From Streptomyces canus 299MFChir4.1 (GTDB taxonomy: Bacteria > Actinomycetota > Actinomycetes > Streptomycetales > Streptomycetaceae): a stretch of 64,000 nucleotides of DNA. The notes under the pieces were generated by a model. The model did no database searches, was not told the origin of the DNA, and saw only the letters and a program-made list of their open reading frames with translations. The DNA lies in contig NZ_KB911595.1 of the NCBI RefSeq assembly GCF_000383615.1, positions 1 to 64,000 of the forward strand, in the 5' to 3' direction. Below are positions 51,561-59,223 of this stretch, one piece after another; the first letter of the stretch is position 1; each line of letters begins with the position of its first letter. Both the position numbers and the translations under genes were made by a program.

Positions 51561-51596
51561 GTTTCGCCGCCGTGACGAAGACGCCTTGCGTGTTAC
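51561..51596 (-). promoter_or_regulatory. Candidate GlnR-binding site upstream of amtB
   Basis: On the minus strand GTAAC (51596-51592) is followed by GTCAC-N6-GAAAC (51576-51561). The latter matches the Streptomyces GlnR half-site pair GTnAC-N6-GAAAC exactly. The site is about 120 bases before the amtB ATG, as expected for nitrogen-limited activation. Confidence 0.65.
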
Positions 51597-51667
51597 GCAT
51601 CGATGAACTGGCAGATTTGGGCCACGTCGATCGTTATCGTGGCGCAACCTTCGTAGAAGGAAAGAAA

Positions 51668-51744
51668 CCGGCCGCGGCCGGCCTTCCGACGACCTGGCAT
51701 GGGGGAGCCGAGTCGGGCAGTTCGGGAGGGCCGGCCGCGGCCGG
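51668..51744. terminator. Long GC palindromic inverted repeat after nsdA
   Basis: Arms of 16 bp, CCGGCCGCGGCCGGCC (51668-51683) and its complement (51729-51744), enclose 45 bases just after the nsdA stop. It is probably its terminator. The remaining amtB leader (51444-51560) has no other recognised feature. Confidence 0.65.
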
Positions 51745-51756
51745 GGTTCCGGGGAT

Positions 51757-53250
51757 TCAGACGGCTTCCGCGGTCTCCGGAAGTTCCACGGCGAGCTTGT
51801 CGGTGAGGTCCACGACCTCGGCGAGATCACCGAAATCGCGTACGGCCGTGTCGACCGTCTTTCGAATACGAGTGTTGACCCGCTCGGAGCGGACCTTCTT
51901 GGCGATGTGCATGGCCTGTTCCACCAGTACGGTGCTCTGCTCGGGCTCCCGCCGCAGCAGGTGCACGGTGGCCATGCCGACGAGATTGAGTGCGTACGAC
52001 CGCTGGTGCTCGCCGTCCTCGGAGAAGAGCTCCACCGCCCGCTGCATGAGGGGCTCGGCCAGGGAGGCGTAGGTCGGGCTGCGACCGGCGACGTAGGCCA
52101 GGTCGCGGTAGGAGTGGGAGTTCTCGCCGTACAGCTCCGCCTCGGAGAAGAAGCGGATCCAGTCGGGGTCCGGCTCGTCCCACTCGTCGGCCTCGGCGAA
52201 GGTGTCCTCGGCCATCCGGACCGCCCTCTTGCACTTGCCGGGCTGGCCCATGTTGGCGTAGGCGCGGGCCTCCATCGCATACAGCATCGACAGGGTCCGC
52301 GGGCTCGCGCAGTCCCGGCTGCCGTACTGCGCGAGGTGGATCAGCTCCAGGGCGTCCTCGGGCCGCCCGAGGTGGATCATCTGGCGGCTCATGCTGGACA
52401 GGACATAGGAGCCGAGCGGCTTGTCACCGGCTTCCTTGGCGGCGTGCAGGGCGAGCACGAAGTACTTCTGCGCGCTGGGCTGGAGCCCCACGTCGTACGA
52501 CATCCAGCCCGCGAGCTCGGCCAGCTCGGCGGCGACCTTGAACAGCGTGCGGGTGGTGGCCTCGGGCTGGGGTTCCTGGAGGAGGTCCGTCACCTCGTGC
52601 AGCTGGCCGACGACCGCCTTGCGGCGCAGACCGCCGCCGCACTGGGCGTCCCACTGGCGGAACATCACGGTCGTCGACTCAAGGAGGTCGAGCTCCGGCT
52701 TGGAGAGCCGGCCGACGCGGCGGGAGGCGGCCGGGTCGGGCTCGCGGTGCGGGGTGGCGGCGGGCCCGGGGACCAGCCAGCGCTGCATGGGCTCGATGAG
52801 GGACGGGCCCGCGGACAGGGCCAGCGAGGTCCCGAGGAAGCCGCGCCGCGCCAGCATGAGGTCGCTGCGCGAGAACTCGCTGAGCAGGGCCACGGTCTGC
52901 GGGCCCGTCCAGGGCAGGTCGACCCCGGTCGTGGACGGTGACTGGCGGGCGGTGCGCAGTCCGAGGTCCTCGACGGAGACGACGCATCCGAACCGCTCGG
53001 AGAACAGCTCGGACAGGATCCTGGGGATGGGTTCGCGGGGGTTCTCGCCGTCCAGCCAGCGGCGCACCCGCGAGGTGTCGGTGGAGATGTGGTTGGCGCC
53101 CAACTGGCGGGCCCTGCGGTTGACCTGGCGGGCGAGCTCGCCCTTCGACCAGCCGCTGCGCACGAACCAGGAGGTGAGCAGTTCGTTCGGGCGCTTGTCA
53201 GCTTGCGCAGCGCTCCCGGCGCCCGTCCCGCTTCCGCTGTTGCCGCCCAC
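51757..53250 (-). CDS. nsdA: NsdA-type TPR regulatory protein
   Basis: The 497-residue protein has an N-terminal helix-turn-helix-like part (ELARQVNRRARQLGA; STDTSRVRRWLDGENPREPI), then SAGPSLIEPMQRWL and repeated helical pairs of TPR type (AELAELAGWMSYDVGLQPSAQKYF, also ALHAAKEAGDKPLGSYVLSS). This matches NsdA, which negatively affects sporulation and antibiotic production in S. coelicolor and neighbours amtB there. The GTG at 53250 after GGGGG is chosen over 53295. The 432 bases to the next gene look like promoter space without a recognised feature. Confidence 0.85.
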   Translation of the reverse strand: MGGNSGSGTGAGSAAQADKRPNELLTSWFVRSGWSKGELARQVNRRARQLGANHISTDTSRVRRWLDGENPREPIPRILSELFSERFGCVVSVEDLGLRTARQSPSTTGVDLPWTGPQTVALLSEFSRSDLMLARRGFLGTSLALSAGPSLIEPMQRWLVPGPAATPHREPDPAASRRVGRLSKPELDLLESTTVMFRQWDAQCGGGLRRKAVVGQLHEVTDLLQEPQPEATTRTLFKVAAELAELAGWMSYDVGLQPSAQKYFVLALHAAKEAGDKPLGSYVLSSMSRQMIHLGRPEDALELIHLAQYGSRDCASPRTLSMLYAMEARAYANMGQPGKCKRAVRMAEDTFAEADEWDEPDPDWIRFFSEAELYGENSHSYRDLAYVAGRSPTYASLAEPLMQRAVELFSEDGEHQRSYALNLVGMATVHLLRREPEQSTVLVEQAMHIAKKVRSERVNTRIRKTVDTAVRDFGDLAEVVDLTDKLAVELPETAEAV

Positions 53251-53683
53251 TGGAACGCCCCCATCCCTGAGACCACTTGTCGCCGAGTGCGCCAAGCCTT
53301 ATCAGAATGCCGGTAAATACGGCCGTTCGTCCGGCAGTTGTCAGCCTTCGAACGAGGAACCGACTTGCCTCCGGCATACCCACAAGCGCATGTGCCCCCA
53401 GGACTCGTGCACTCAACGTAATCCTACGATCACGCGTCCAGCCATGGCGATCCCGGAAACGCCACCATTCGCCACCCCTTCGAATGAACTCACGGTCGCC
53501 TCCACACGATTCACTTGACATAGACCGAGCGAGATGGGCGGAGCGGTGCACTCAGGGGCGCACTTGTCCCGGCGCACCACCCTGGGCGCTTCCGGGCGCC
53601 ACCGTCGCCCGGAAGAGGCAACGGAGAGTGACCGGTCGCGTCCGCCTCGTAACCACCGGCGCGCTGGACCCGTTGGAGGGGGC

Positions 53684-54340
53684 ATGGGCTTCACGATCGG
53701 CGGCATTCGGGAGATTCGTTCCGGTACGCGCAGGCGCGGCCGCTCCTCGGAGTGCACCGCCGTCGCCGAGTTCACCGGACTCTGGGGCTGGGACGTCGTG
53801 CCGGGCGCGCGTGCCTCGGCCGGCGCCTGCTCCTGCGGCCGCGCGGACTGCCCTCACCCCGGTGCCCACCCCCTCGACTTCGCGTCCCCGGTCCCGGCCG
53901 GGGCCACGCTCGACGAGGTGACCAAGGCCTGGTCCGAGTTCCCCGGCGCCGCCGTGATGCTGCCGGTCGGCCGTGCCTTCGACGTCATCGAGGTCGCCGA
54001 GCCGGCCGGGCGCCGCGCCCTGGTCCGCCTGGAGCGCATGGGCCTGCCACTCGGCCCGGTGACCGCGACCCCCGAGGGCCGCGCCCAGTTCTTCGTCGCC
54101 CCCGGCGCCGCGTCCGACCTGGCCGAACTCCTCTACCGCATGGGCTGGGACGACACCGCCTCCCTCGACCTGCGCGGCCTGGGCCCCGGTACCCACATCA
54201 CGGCTCCGCCGTCGGACCGGGGCGGCCTGGGGCCGGTGCGGTGGCTGCGGCCGCCTTCCCTGGACACGGCGACGAAGCCGCCGGCGGCCCGCCTGCTGCT
54301 GGGGACGCTTGCGTACGTGGCGCACCGGTCGCGCGCGTAG
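53684..54340 (+). CDS. Prim-Pol-like (bifunctional DNA primase/polymerase family) protein
   Basis: The 218-residue protein begins MGFTIGGIREIRSG, has FTGLWGWDVVPGARASAGACSCGRADCPHPGAHP and ends GTHITAPPSDRGGLGPVRWL. It resembles the small proteins annotated as bifunctional DNA primase/polymerase N-terminal-domain proteins in actinobacteria. The acidic metal-binding pair of a true primase is not evident; the match is to fold and to the Cys/His cluster C-x-C-G-x-x-x-C-x-H. Strong site TTGGAGGGGGC before the ATG. Function uncertain. Confidence 0.65.
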   Translation: MGFTIGGIREIRSGTRRRGRSSECTAVAEFTGLWGWDVVPGARASAGACSCGRADCPHPGAHPLDFASPVPAGATLDEVTKAWSEFPGAAVMLPVGRAFDVIEVAEPAGRRALVRLERMGLPLGPVTATPEGRAQFFVAPGAASDLAELLYRMGWDDTASLDLRGLGPGTHITAPPSDRGGLGPVRWLRPPSLDTATKPPAARLLLGTLAYVAHRSRA

Positions 54341-54393
54341 CCGTACAGCCGCCGTAAGCCCTACGGTCGTCCAGCCGCACAGCCGTACACAGC

Positions 54394-54434
54394 GAAGCGC
54401 CCGTCTCCGACTGCACCTCGGGGGCGGGCGCTTC
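54394..54434. terminator. Bidirectional terminator between Prim-Pol-like gene and ftsY
   Basis: GAAGCGCCCG (54394-54403) pairs with CGGGCGCTTC (54425-54434), a 10-bp stem with a 21-base loop, between convergent genes. Confidence 0.7.
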
Positions 54435-54475
54435 TTCGCGTTCCACGGCTCCGGCTCGGCCGCGGGTACGGCGTC

Positions 54476-55669
54476 TCAGTCGCCGATCAGCGCGTCCACG
54501 AAAGCTTCCGGCTCGAACGGCGCCAGGTCGTCCGCGCCCTCTCCGAGGCCGATCAGCTTGACCGGCACGCCCAGTTCCCGCTGGACCGCGACCACGATGC
54601 CGCCCTTGGCAGTGCCGTCCAGCTTGGTCAGGACGATGCCGGTGATGTCGACGACCTCGGCGAAGACGCGCGCCTGCACCAGGCCGTTCTGGCCCGTGGT
54701 GGCGTCCAGCACCAGCAGCACCTCGTCGAGCGGGGCGTGCTTCTCGACGACCCGCTTGACCTTGCCGAGCTCGTCCATGAGACCGGTCTTGGTGTGGAGG
54801 CGGCCCGCGGTGTCGATGAGGACCACGTCGACCCCCATCTCCTTGCCCTCCTTCACCGCGTCGAAGGCGACGGAGGCGGGGTCGCCGCCCTCGGGCCCGC
54901 GCACGGTGTGGGCGCCCACCCGCTCGCCCCAGGTCTGGAGCTGGTCGGCGGCGGCGGCCCGGAAGGTGTCGGCCGCACCGAGGACGACGGTCCGTCCGTC
55001 GGCCACGAGCACGCGCGCGAGCTTGCCCGTGGTGGTGGTCTTGCCGGTGCCGTTGACCCCGACGACCATCACGATGCCCGGCTTGCGCTCCTCGGGCTCG
55101 GTGCGCACCGTGCGGTCGACCTCGGTGCCGACCAGCTTGAGCAGCTCGGCGCGCAGCAGTCCGCGCAGTTCGTCGGGGGTCCGGGTGCCGAGCACCTTCA
55201 CCCGCTCGCGCAGCCCGTCGACCAGTTCCTGGGTGGGGGCCACGCCGACGTCGGCGGTGAGGAGGATGTCCTCGATCTCCTCCCAGGTGTCGTCGTCGAG
55301 GTGTTCGCGCGACAGGAGCGTGAGCAGCCCCTTGCCGAGCGCGTTCTGCGAACGGGAGAGCCGGGTGCGCAGCCGGACCAGGCGTCCGGCGGTGGGCTCC
55401 GGGACTTCGATCTCGGTCGGCGGGAGCTCTTCCACGACGGGCGGCGCCGAGCCGCCCGGGAGATCCACCTCCTCAATGGTCCGGCGCGGTTCGTCGCGCG
55501 GCGTCTCGGCCTCGTCGCCGACGTGCGGCTCGGCCGGAGGGGCGGTGATGTCGGGCGCGGCGGGAGGTGGCGGGGGCAGCGACTTCTTGCGTCGGCTGCC
55601 GACGACGAGCCCGCCGAGCACACCGAGCACGACCACGGCGATGACTACAGCAAGGATGACGGTTTCCAT
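54476..55669 (-). CDS. ftsY: Signal recognition particle receptor FtsY
   Basis: The 397-residue protein has an N-terminal membrane helix (TVILAVVIAVVVLGVLGGLV), a Pro/Glu-rich acidic linker, and the NG GTPase (GVNGTGKTTTTGKLA; DTAGRLHTKTGLMDELGK; LTKLDGTAKGG). It receives ribosome-SRP complexes at the membrane. The ATG at 55669 is used; a start at 55687 adds six residues without a good ribosome site. Confidence 0.95.
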   Translation of the reverse strand: METVILAVVIAVVVLGVLGGLVVGSRRKKSLPPPPPAAPDITAPPAEPHVGDEAETPRDEPRRTIEEVDLPGGSAPPVVEELPPTEIEVPEPTAGRLVRLRTRLSRSQNALGKGLLTLLSREHLDDDTWEEIEDILLTADVGVAPTQELVDGLRERVKVLGTRTPDELRGLLRAELLKLVGTEVDRTVRTEPEERKPGIVMVVGVNGTGKTTTTGKLARVLVADGRTVVLGAADTFRAAAADQLQTWGERVGAHTVRGPEGGDPASVAFDAVKEGKEMGVDVVLIDTAGRLHTKTGLMDELGKVKRVVEKHAPLDEVLLVLDATTGQNGLVQARVFAEVVDITGIVLTKLDGTAKGGIVVAVQRELGVPVKLIGLGEGADDLAPFEPEAFVDALIGD

Positions 55670-56040
55670 AACCCGTCCAGTATCCATCCCGCCCTCGCCG
55701 GGGCGACTGCGCCGCTGCGCTCAGGAGAGCGAGCAATCTGCGGTTCATGCCCCGCTCGCCTCGAACAGACCGATCGGCGCGTACGACCGCGACCGGGCGG
55801 CGGCGATCATGGTCTCGGGGCTGCTGCACGCGCACTGCCGAAGCCCGCGGCCGTGAAACCGGTCGGACGAACGAAGGACCGAGTCGATGCCGTCGCCTGC
55901 GGCGCGGCTCGACGGGCACCCGCACGCGGGGCGACGCCCACCCGGCACCGCACCCGGCCGCAACCGTGGCGCAGCAGCGGCGCAGGGGAACGGGACGCAC
56001 CCAGACCGTCGGCGCGTGCGCCTGCCTCCCCCATAGCAAT

Positions 56041-56055
56041 CTGACGCCCCGTCAG
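56041..56055. promoter_or_regulatory. Palindrome CTGACGCCCCGTCAG upstream of the LLM gene
   Basis: CTGAC and GTCAG flank a 5-base centre, 42 bases before the ATG at 56098. It fits an operator in the promoter region. The rest of 55670-56040 contains no supported gene. Confidence 0.4.
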
Positions 56056-56097
56056 CTACCGTCCCCGCACCACCCGTCCGGTGAAGGGGGACCTCCC

Positions 56098-57069
56098 ATG
56101 CCCGTCACGGTCGTCCGTTTCAACCTCGTCGAGCCCGGCGCGACTCCCGCGTCCCTCAGCGCCCGCTACCGGGCCGCCCTGGACATGGCCGCGTACGCCG
56201 ACGAGCACGGGATCACCACCGTGCAGACCGAGGAGCACCACGGCGTCGACAACAACTGGCTGCCGTCGCCGTTCGTCTTCGCGGGCGCGGTGTTCGGCGC
56301 GACGCGCAGGATCGCGGTCACCGTCTCCGCCGTGATCGGCCCGCTGCACGACCCGCTCCGCCTGGCCGAGGAGATCGCCGTACTGGACCTGCTGAGCGGC
56401 GGCCGGCTGGTGACGGTCGCGGGCATCGGGTACCGGCCCGAGGAGTACGCCCTGTTCGACGTGGAGTGGCGGCGCCGGGGCCGCATCCAGGACGAGCTCC
56501 TGGAGACCCTCCTCAAGGCCTGGACCGGCGAGGAGTTCGAGTACCGCGGCCGTACCGTACGGGTCACCCCGCGCCCCTTGACCGACCCGCACCCCCTCCT
56601 CCTGGTCGGCGGCTCCTCCCAGGCCGCCGCCCGCCGGGCCGCCCGCCTGGGCCTCCCCTTCTTCCCCAGCGCGCATCTGCCGGAGCTGGAGGCGTACTAC
56701 AAGGAACGGCTCGTCGAGTACGGCACCGAGGGCTGGACCATGATGCCGACGGCCGAGACGCCGTTGCTGCACATCGCCGAGGACCCGGACGAGACGTGGG
56801 ACCGGCACGGGAAGCACTTCCTGCACGAGGCCCGGACGTACGCCTCCTGGCAGTCCGGCGACATCCGCTCGGCGGTGCGCTCGGCGGCCACGTCGGTCGA
56901 CGAATTGCGCGCGGAGGGCGTGTACCGGATCCTCACGCCCGAGGAGTGCGTGGAGCAGGGCCTCGACAACCTCGTCCTGCATCCGCTGGCGGGCGGAATG
57001 CCGGTGGAGGAGGGCTGGCGGAGTCTGCGGTTGTTCGCGGAACAGGTGATTCCGACTCTGGGTGGCTGA
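56098..57069 (+). CDS. LLM-class flavin-dependent oxidoreductase
   Basis: The 323-residue TIM-barrel protein of the luciferase/F420-type LLM family has TVQTEEHHGVDNNWLPSPF, AVIGPLHDPLRLAEEIAVLD and GGRLVTVAGIGYRPEEY. It probably uses FMN or F420; the substrate is unknown. GAAGGGGGA precedes the ATG. The next gene lies 52 bases downstream. Confidence 0.85.
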   Translation: MPVTVVRFNLVEPGATPASLSARYRAALDMAAYADEHGITTVQTEEHHGVDNNWLPSPFVFAGAVFGATRRIAVTVSAVIGPLHDPLRLAEEIAVLDLLSGGRLVTVAGIGYRPEEYALFDVEWRRRGRIQDELLETLLKAWTGEEFEYRGRTVRVTPRPLTDPHPLLLVGGSSQAAARRAARLGLPFFPSAHLPELEAYYKERLVEYGTEGWTMMPTAETPLLHIAEDPDETWDRHGKHFLHEARTYASWQSGDIRSAVRSAATSVDELRAEGVYRILTPEECVEQGLDNLVLHPLAGGMPVEEGWRSLRLFAEQVIPTLGG

Positions 57070-57121
57070 GCCGCGCGATATCCAGTGGCCGCGGCCGAAG
57101 CCACGACGATCCACTGAACCC

Positions 57122-57496
57122 ATGAGTCTGTTGGTGGAGGTCTTCGTCCGGGAGCCGGACGGCACACGGCGAATCCTTCACGTACCCGACGACGTGTACC
57201 AGTCCGGCGGCTTCGAGTCGTGGCGTACGACGGTGTGGGGATCGGCATTCGTGCGCTCGCTCGGTGCGCGCTTCCTGCCCGTGCTGGCCCACAAGGACCT
57301 GTACGTCGAGGCCGAGGACGTACCCGAGTTCCAGCGCGAGGTGGCACTGCTGCGCTCCCGTCTCGACGAGATCGCCGACGGCACACAGCGGCCGCGGACG
57401 GTCGAGGAGCACAGGGACCACAACATCCGGCTGCGGATCATCGAGGACAGCTGCCGCAAGGCCTTGGAAACCGGCGGCGGGGTGCTCATCTGGTGA
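57122..57496 (+). CDS. Conserved hypothetical protein
   Basis: The 124-residue acidic protein (MSLLVEVFVREPDGTRRILH; SRLDEIADGTQRP) has a beta-rich first half and a long C-terminal helix. An alternative GTG at 57062 overlaps the LLM stop, which would couple them. No family recognised. Confidence 0.65.
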   Translation: MSLLVEVFVREPDGTRRILHVPDDVYQSGGFESWRTTVWGSAFVRSLGARFLPVLAHKDLYVEAEDVPEFQREVALLRSRLDEIADGTQRPRTVEEHRDHNIRLRIIEDSCRKALETGGGVLIW

Positions 57497-57517
57497 CCGC
57501 ACGTCCGGTACGACACC

Positions 57518-57556
57518 GCCGCCCCCGGTCCAGGCGGTTGCCGGGCCGGGGGCGGC
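57518..57556. terminator. Bidirectional terminator between the hypothetical gene and glcP
   Basis: GCCGCCCCCGG (57518-57528) and CCGGGGGCGGC (57546-57556) form an 11-bp stem with a 17-base loop between convergent genes. Confidence 0.75.
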
Positions 57557-57616
57557 GGACGGTTCGGGGAGAGGGGCAGCGGGGTGTTGGCCCCTCCCCC
57601 CGGGTTCGCGGGGGCG

Positions 57617-59035
57617 TCAGCCCATCTCCTCCAGCGCCTTGCCCTTCGTCTCCTTGACGTACTTGAGTACGAACGGGATGGAGAGCGCGGCGAAGACCGT
57701 GTAGATCACGTAGGTCGCGGACAGGTTCCAGTCGGCCAGCGACGGGAAGCTCGCGGTGATGGCCCAGTTGGCGATCCACTGCGCGGAGGCGGCCACACCG
57801 AGGGCGGCGGCGCGGATCCGGTTCGGGAACATCTCGCCGAGGAAGACCCAGACGACCACACCCCAGGACAGGGCGAAGAAGAGGACGAACACGTGGGCGG
57901 CGATCAGGGCGGTCCAGCCCTGCGCGGCCGGCAGCTTGCCGTCGACCAGGTCGAAGGAGAAGGCCCAGGCCTCCAGCGCGAGACCGATCACCATGCCGAC
58001 CGAGCCGATCAGGGCCAGCGGCCGGCGGCCGATGCGGTCCACGAAGATCATCGCGATCACGGTGCCGACGATGTTGATGATCGACGTCGTGAAGGAGTAG
58101 AGGAACGAGTCCGTCGGGTCGACGCCGACCGACTGCCACAGCGTCGAGGAGTAGTAGAACGCGACGTTGATGCCGACGAACTGCTGGAAGACCGACAACC
58201 CGATGCCGACCCAGACGATCGGCTTGAAGAAGAAGCTCCCGCCGAGCAGGTCCTTGAAGGTCGACTTGTGCTCGCTCCTCATGGCGTGCTCGATCTCCGA
58301 CACGCGCGCGTCGAGGTCGATCTTGTCACCCTCGACCTCCGCGAGGATCTCCCGGGCCCGCTCGTGCTTGCCGACGGAGATCAGGAACCGCGGGGACTCG
58401 GGGATGGCGAAGGAGAGCAGCCCGTAGAGGACGGCCGGGATCACCATGACGCCGAGCATGACCTGCCAGGCCTCCAGGCCCATCAGCTTGCCGCGCTGGT
58501 CGCCGCCGGCGGCGTTGAGCAGGCCCCAGTTGACCAGCTGGGAGACGGCGATGCCGATGACGATGGCGGCCTGCTGGAAGGAGCCGAGACGGCCGCGGTA
58601 GGCCGGCGGGGCGACCTCGGCGATGTAGGCGGGGCCGATGACCGAGGCCATGCCGATGGCGAAGCCGCCGACGATCCGCCAGAACGCCAGGTCGTACAGC
58701 GCGAAGGGCAGCGCGGACCCGACGGCGCTGATCGTGAAGAGGACGGCCGAGATCTGCATGCAGCGGATACGGCCGATGCGGTCCGCGATGCGTCCGGCGG
58801 TCGCCGCGCCGATCGCACAGCCGATCAGGGCGATGGCGATGACCTGCGCCAGGGCCGCGGAGCCGATGTCGTAGCGGCCTCGGATGGCCTCGACGGCGCC
58901 GTTGATCACGGAGCTGTCGTAACCGAAGAGGAATCCGCCCATCGCGGCCGCGGCCGCGATGAAGATGACGTGCCCGAGATGATCGGGGTGAGCCGTTCCG
59001 GCTCCTGACTTCTGCGCCTGCGCTGTGCTGGTCAC
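57617..59035 (-). CDS. glcP: Glucose permease GlcP (MFS sugar porter)
   Basis: The 472-residue, 12-helix sugar porter has GGFLFGYDSSVINGA, the loop motif GRIADRIGRIR, PESPRFLISVGKHERA, QQFVGIN and VFLGEMFPNRIRAAALG. Length, sequence style and position next to smc match GlcP of S. coelicolor, the main glucose-proton symporter there. The GTG at 59035 has TTAGGAG 5-7 bases upstream; the in-frame TTG at 59041 is too close to it. Confidence 0.9.
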   Translation of the reverse strand: MTSTAQAQKSGAGTAHPDHLGHVIFIAAAAAMGGFLFGYDSSVINGAVEAIRGRYDIGSAALAQVIAIALIGCAIGAATAGRIADRIGRIRCMQISAVLFTISAVGSALPFALYDLAFWRIVGGFAIGMASVIGPAYIAEVAPPAYRGRLGSFQQAAIVIGIAVSQLVNWGLLNAAGGDQRGKLMGLEAWQVMLGVMVIPAVLYGLLSFAIPESPRFLISVGKHERAREILAEVEGDKIDLDARVSEIEHAMRSEHKSTFKDLLGGSFFFKPIVWVGIGLSVFQQFVGINVAFYYSSTLWQSVGVDPTDSFLYSFTTSIINIVGTVIAMIFVDRIGRRPLALIGSVGMVIGLALEAWAFSFDLVDGKLPAAQGWTALIAAHVFVLFFALSWGVVVWVFLGEMFPNRIRAAALGVAASAQWIANWAITASFPSLADWNLSATYVIYTVFAALSIPFVLKYVKETKGKALEEMG

Positions 59036-59067
59036 GTTCAACTCCTAAGGCCATCGGCAACGCTGCC

Positions 59068-59118
59068 TGAAGGCAAGAACAACGATGCAGACCCTATGCC
59101 TTCAAGTTCCGAAATCAA
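59068..59118 (-). promoter_or_regulatory. Candidate glcP promoter with flanking inverted repeat
   Basis: On the minus strand TTGATT (59118-59113) and TAGGGT (59096-59091) are 16 bases apart. TGAAGGCA (59068-59075) and TGCCTTCA (59097-59104) form an 8-bp inverted repeat around the -10 position and could bind a regulator of sugar uptake. Confidence 0.45.
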
Positions 59119-59223
59119 CAGCCGGGGTCGTGTGAGAAAACAGGCACAGGTGGGGTTGTTGAGTTCAAGGAATGAAGAGATTGAAACCGGGTACCCGGAC
59201 AGACCGGCGCAGCCGCCGACGAC

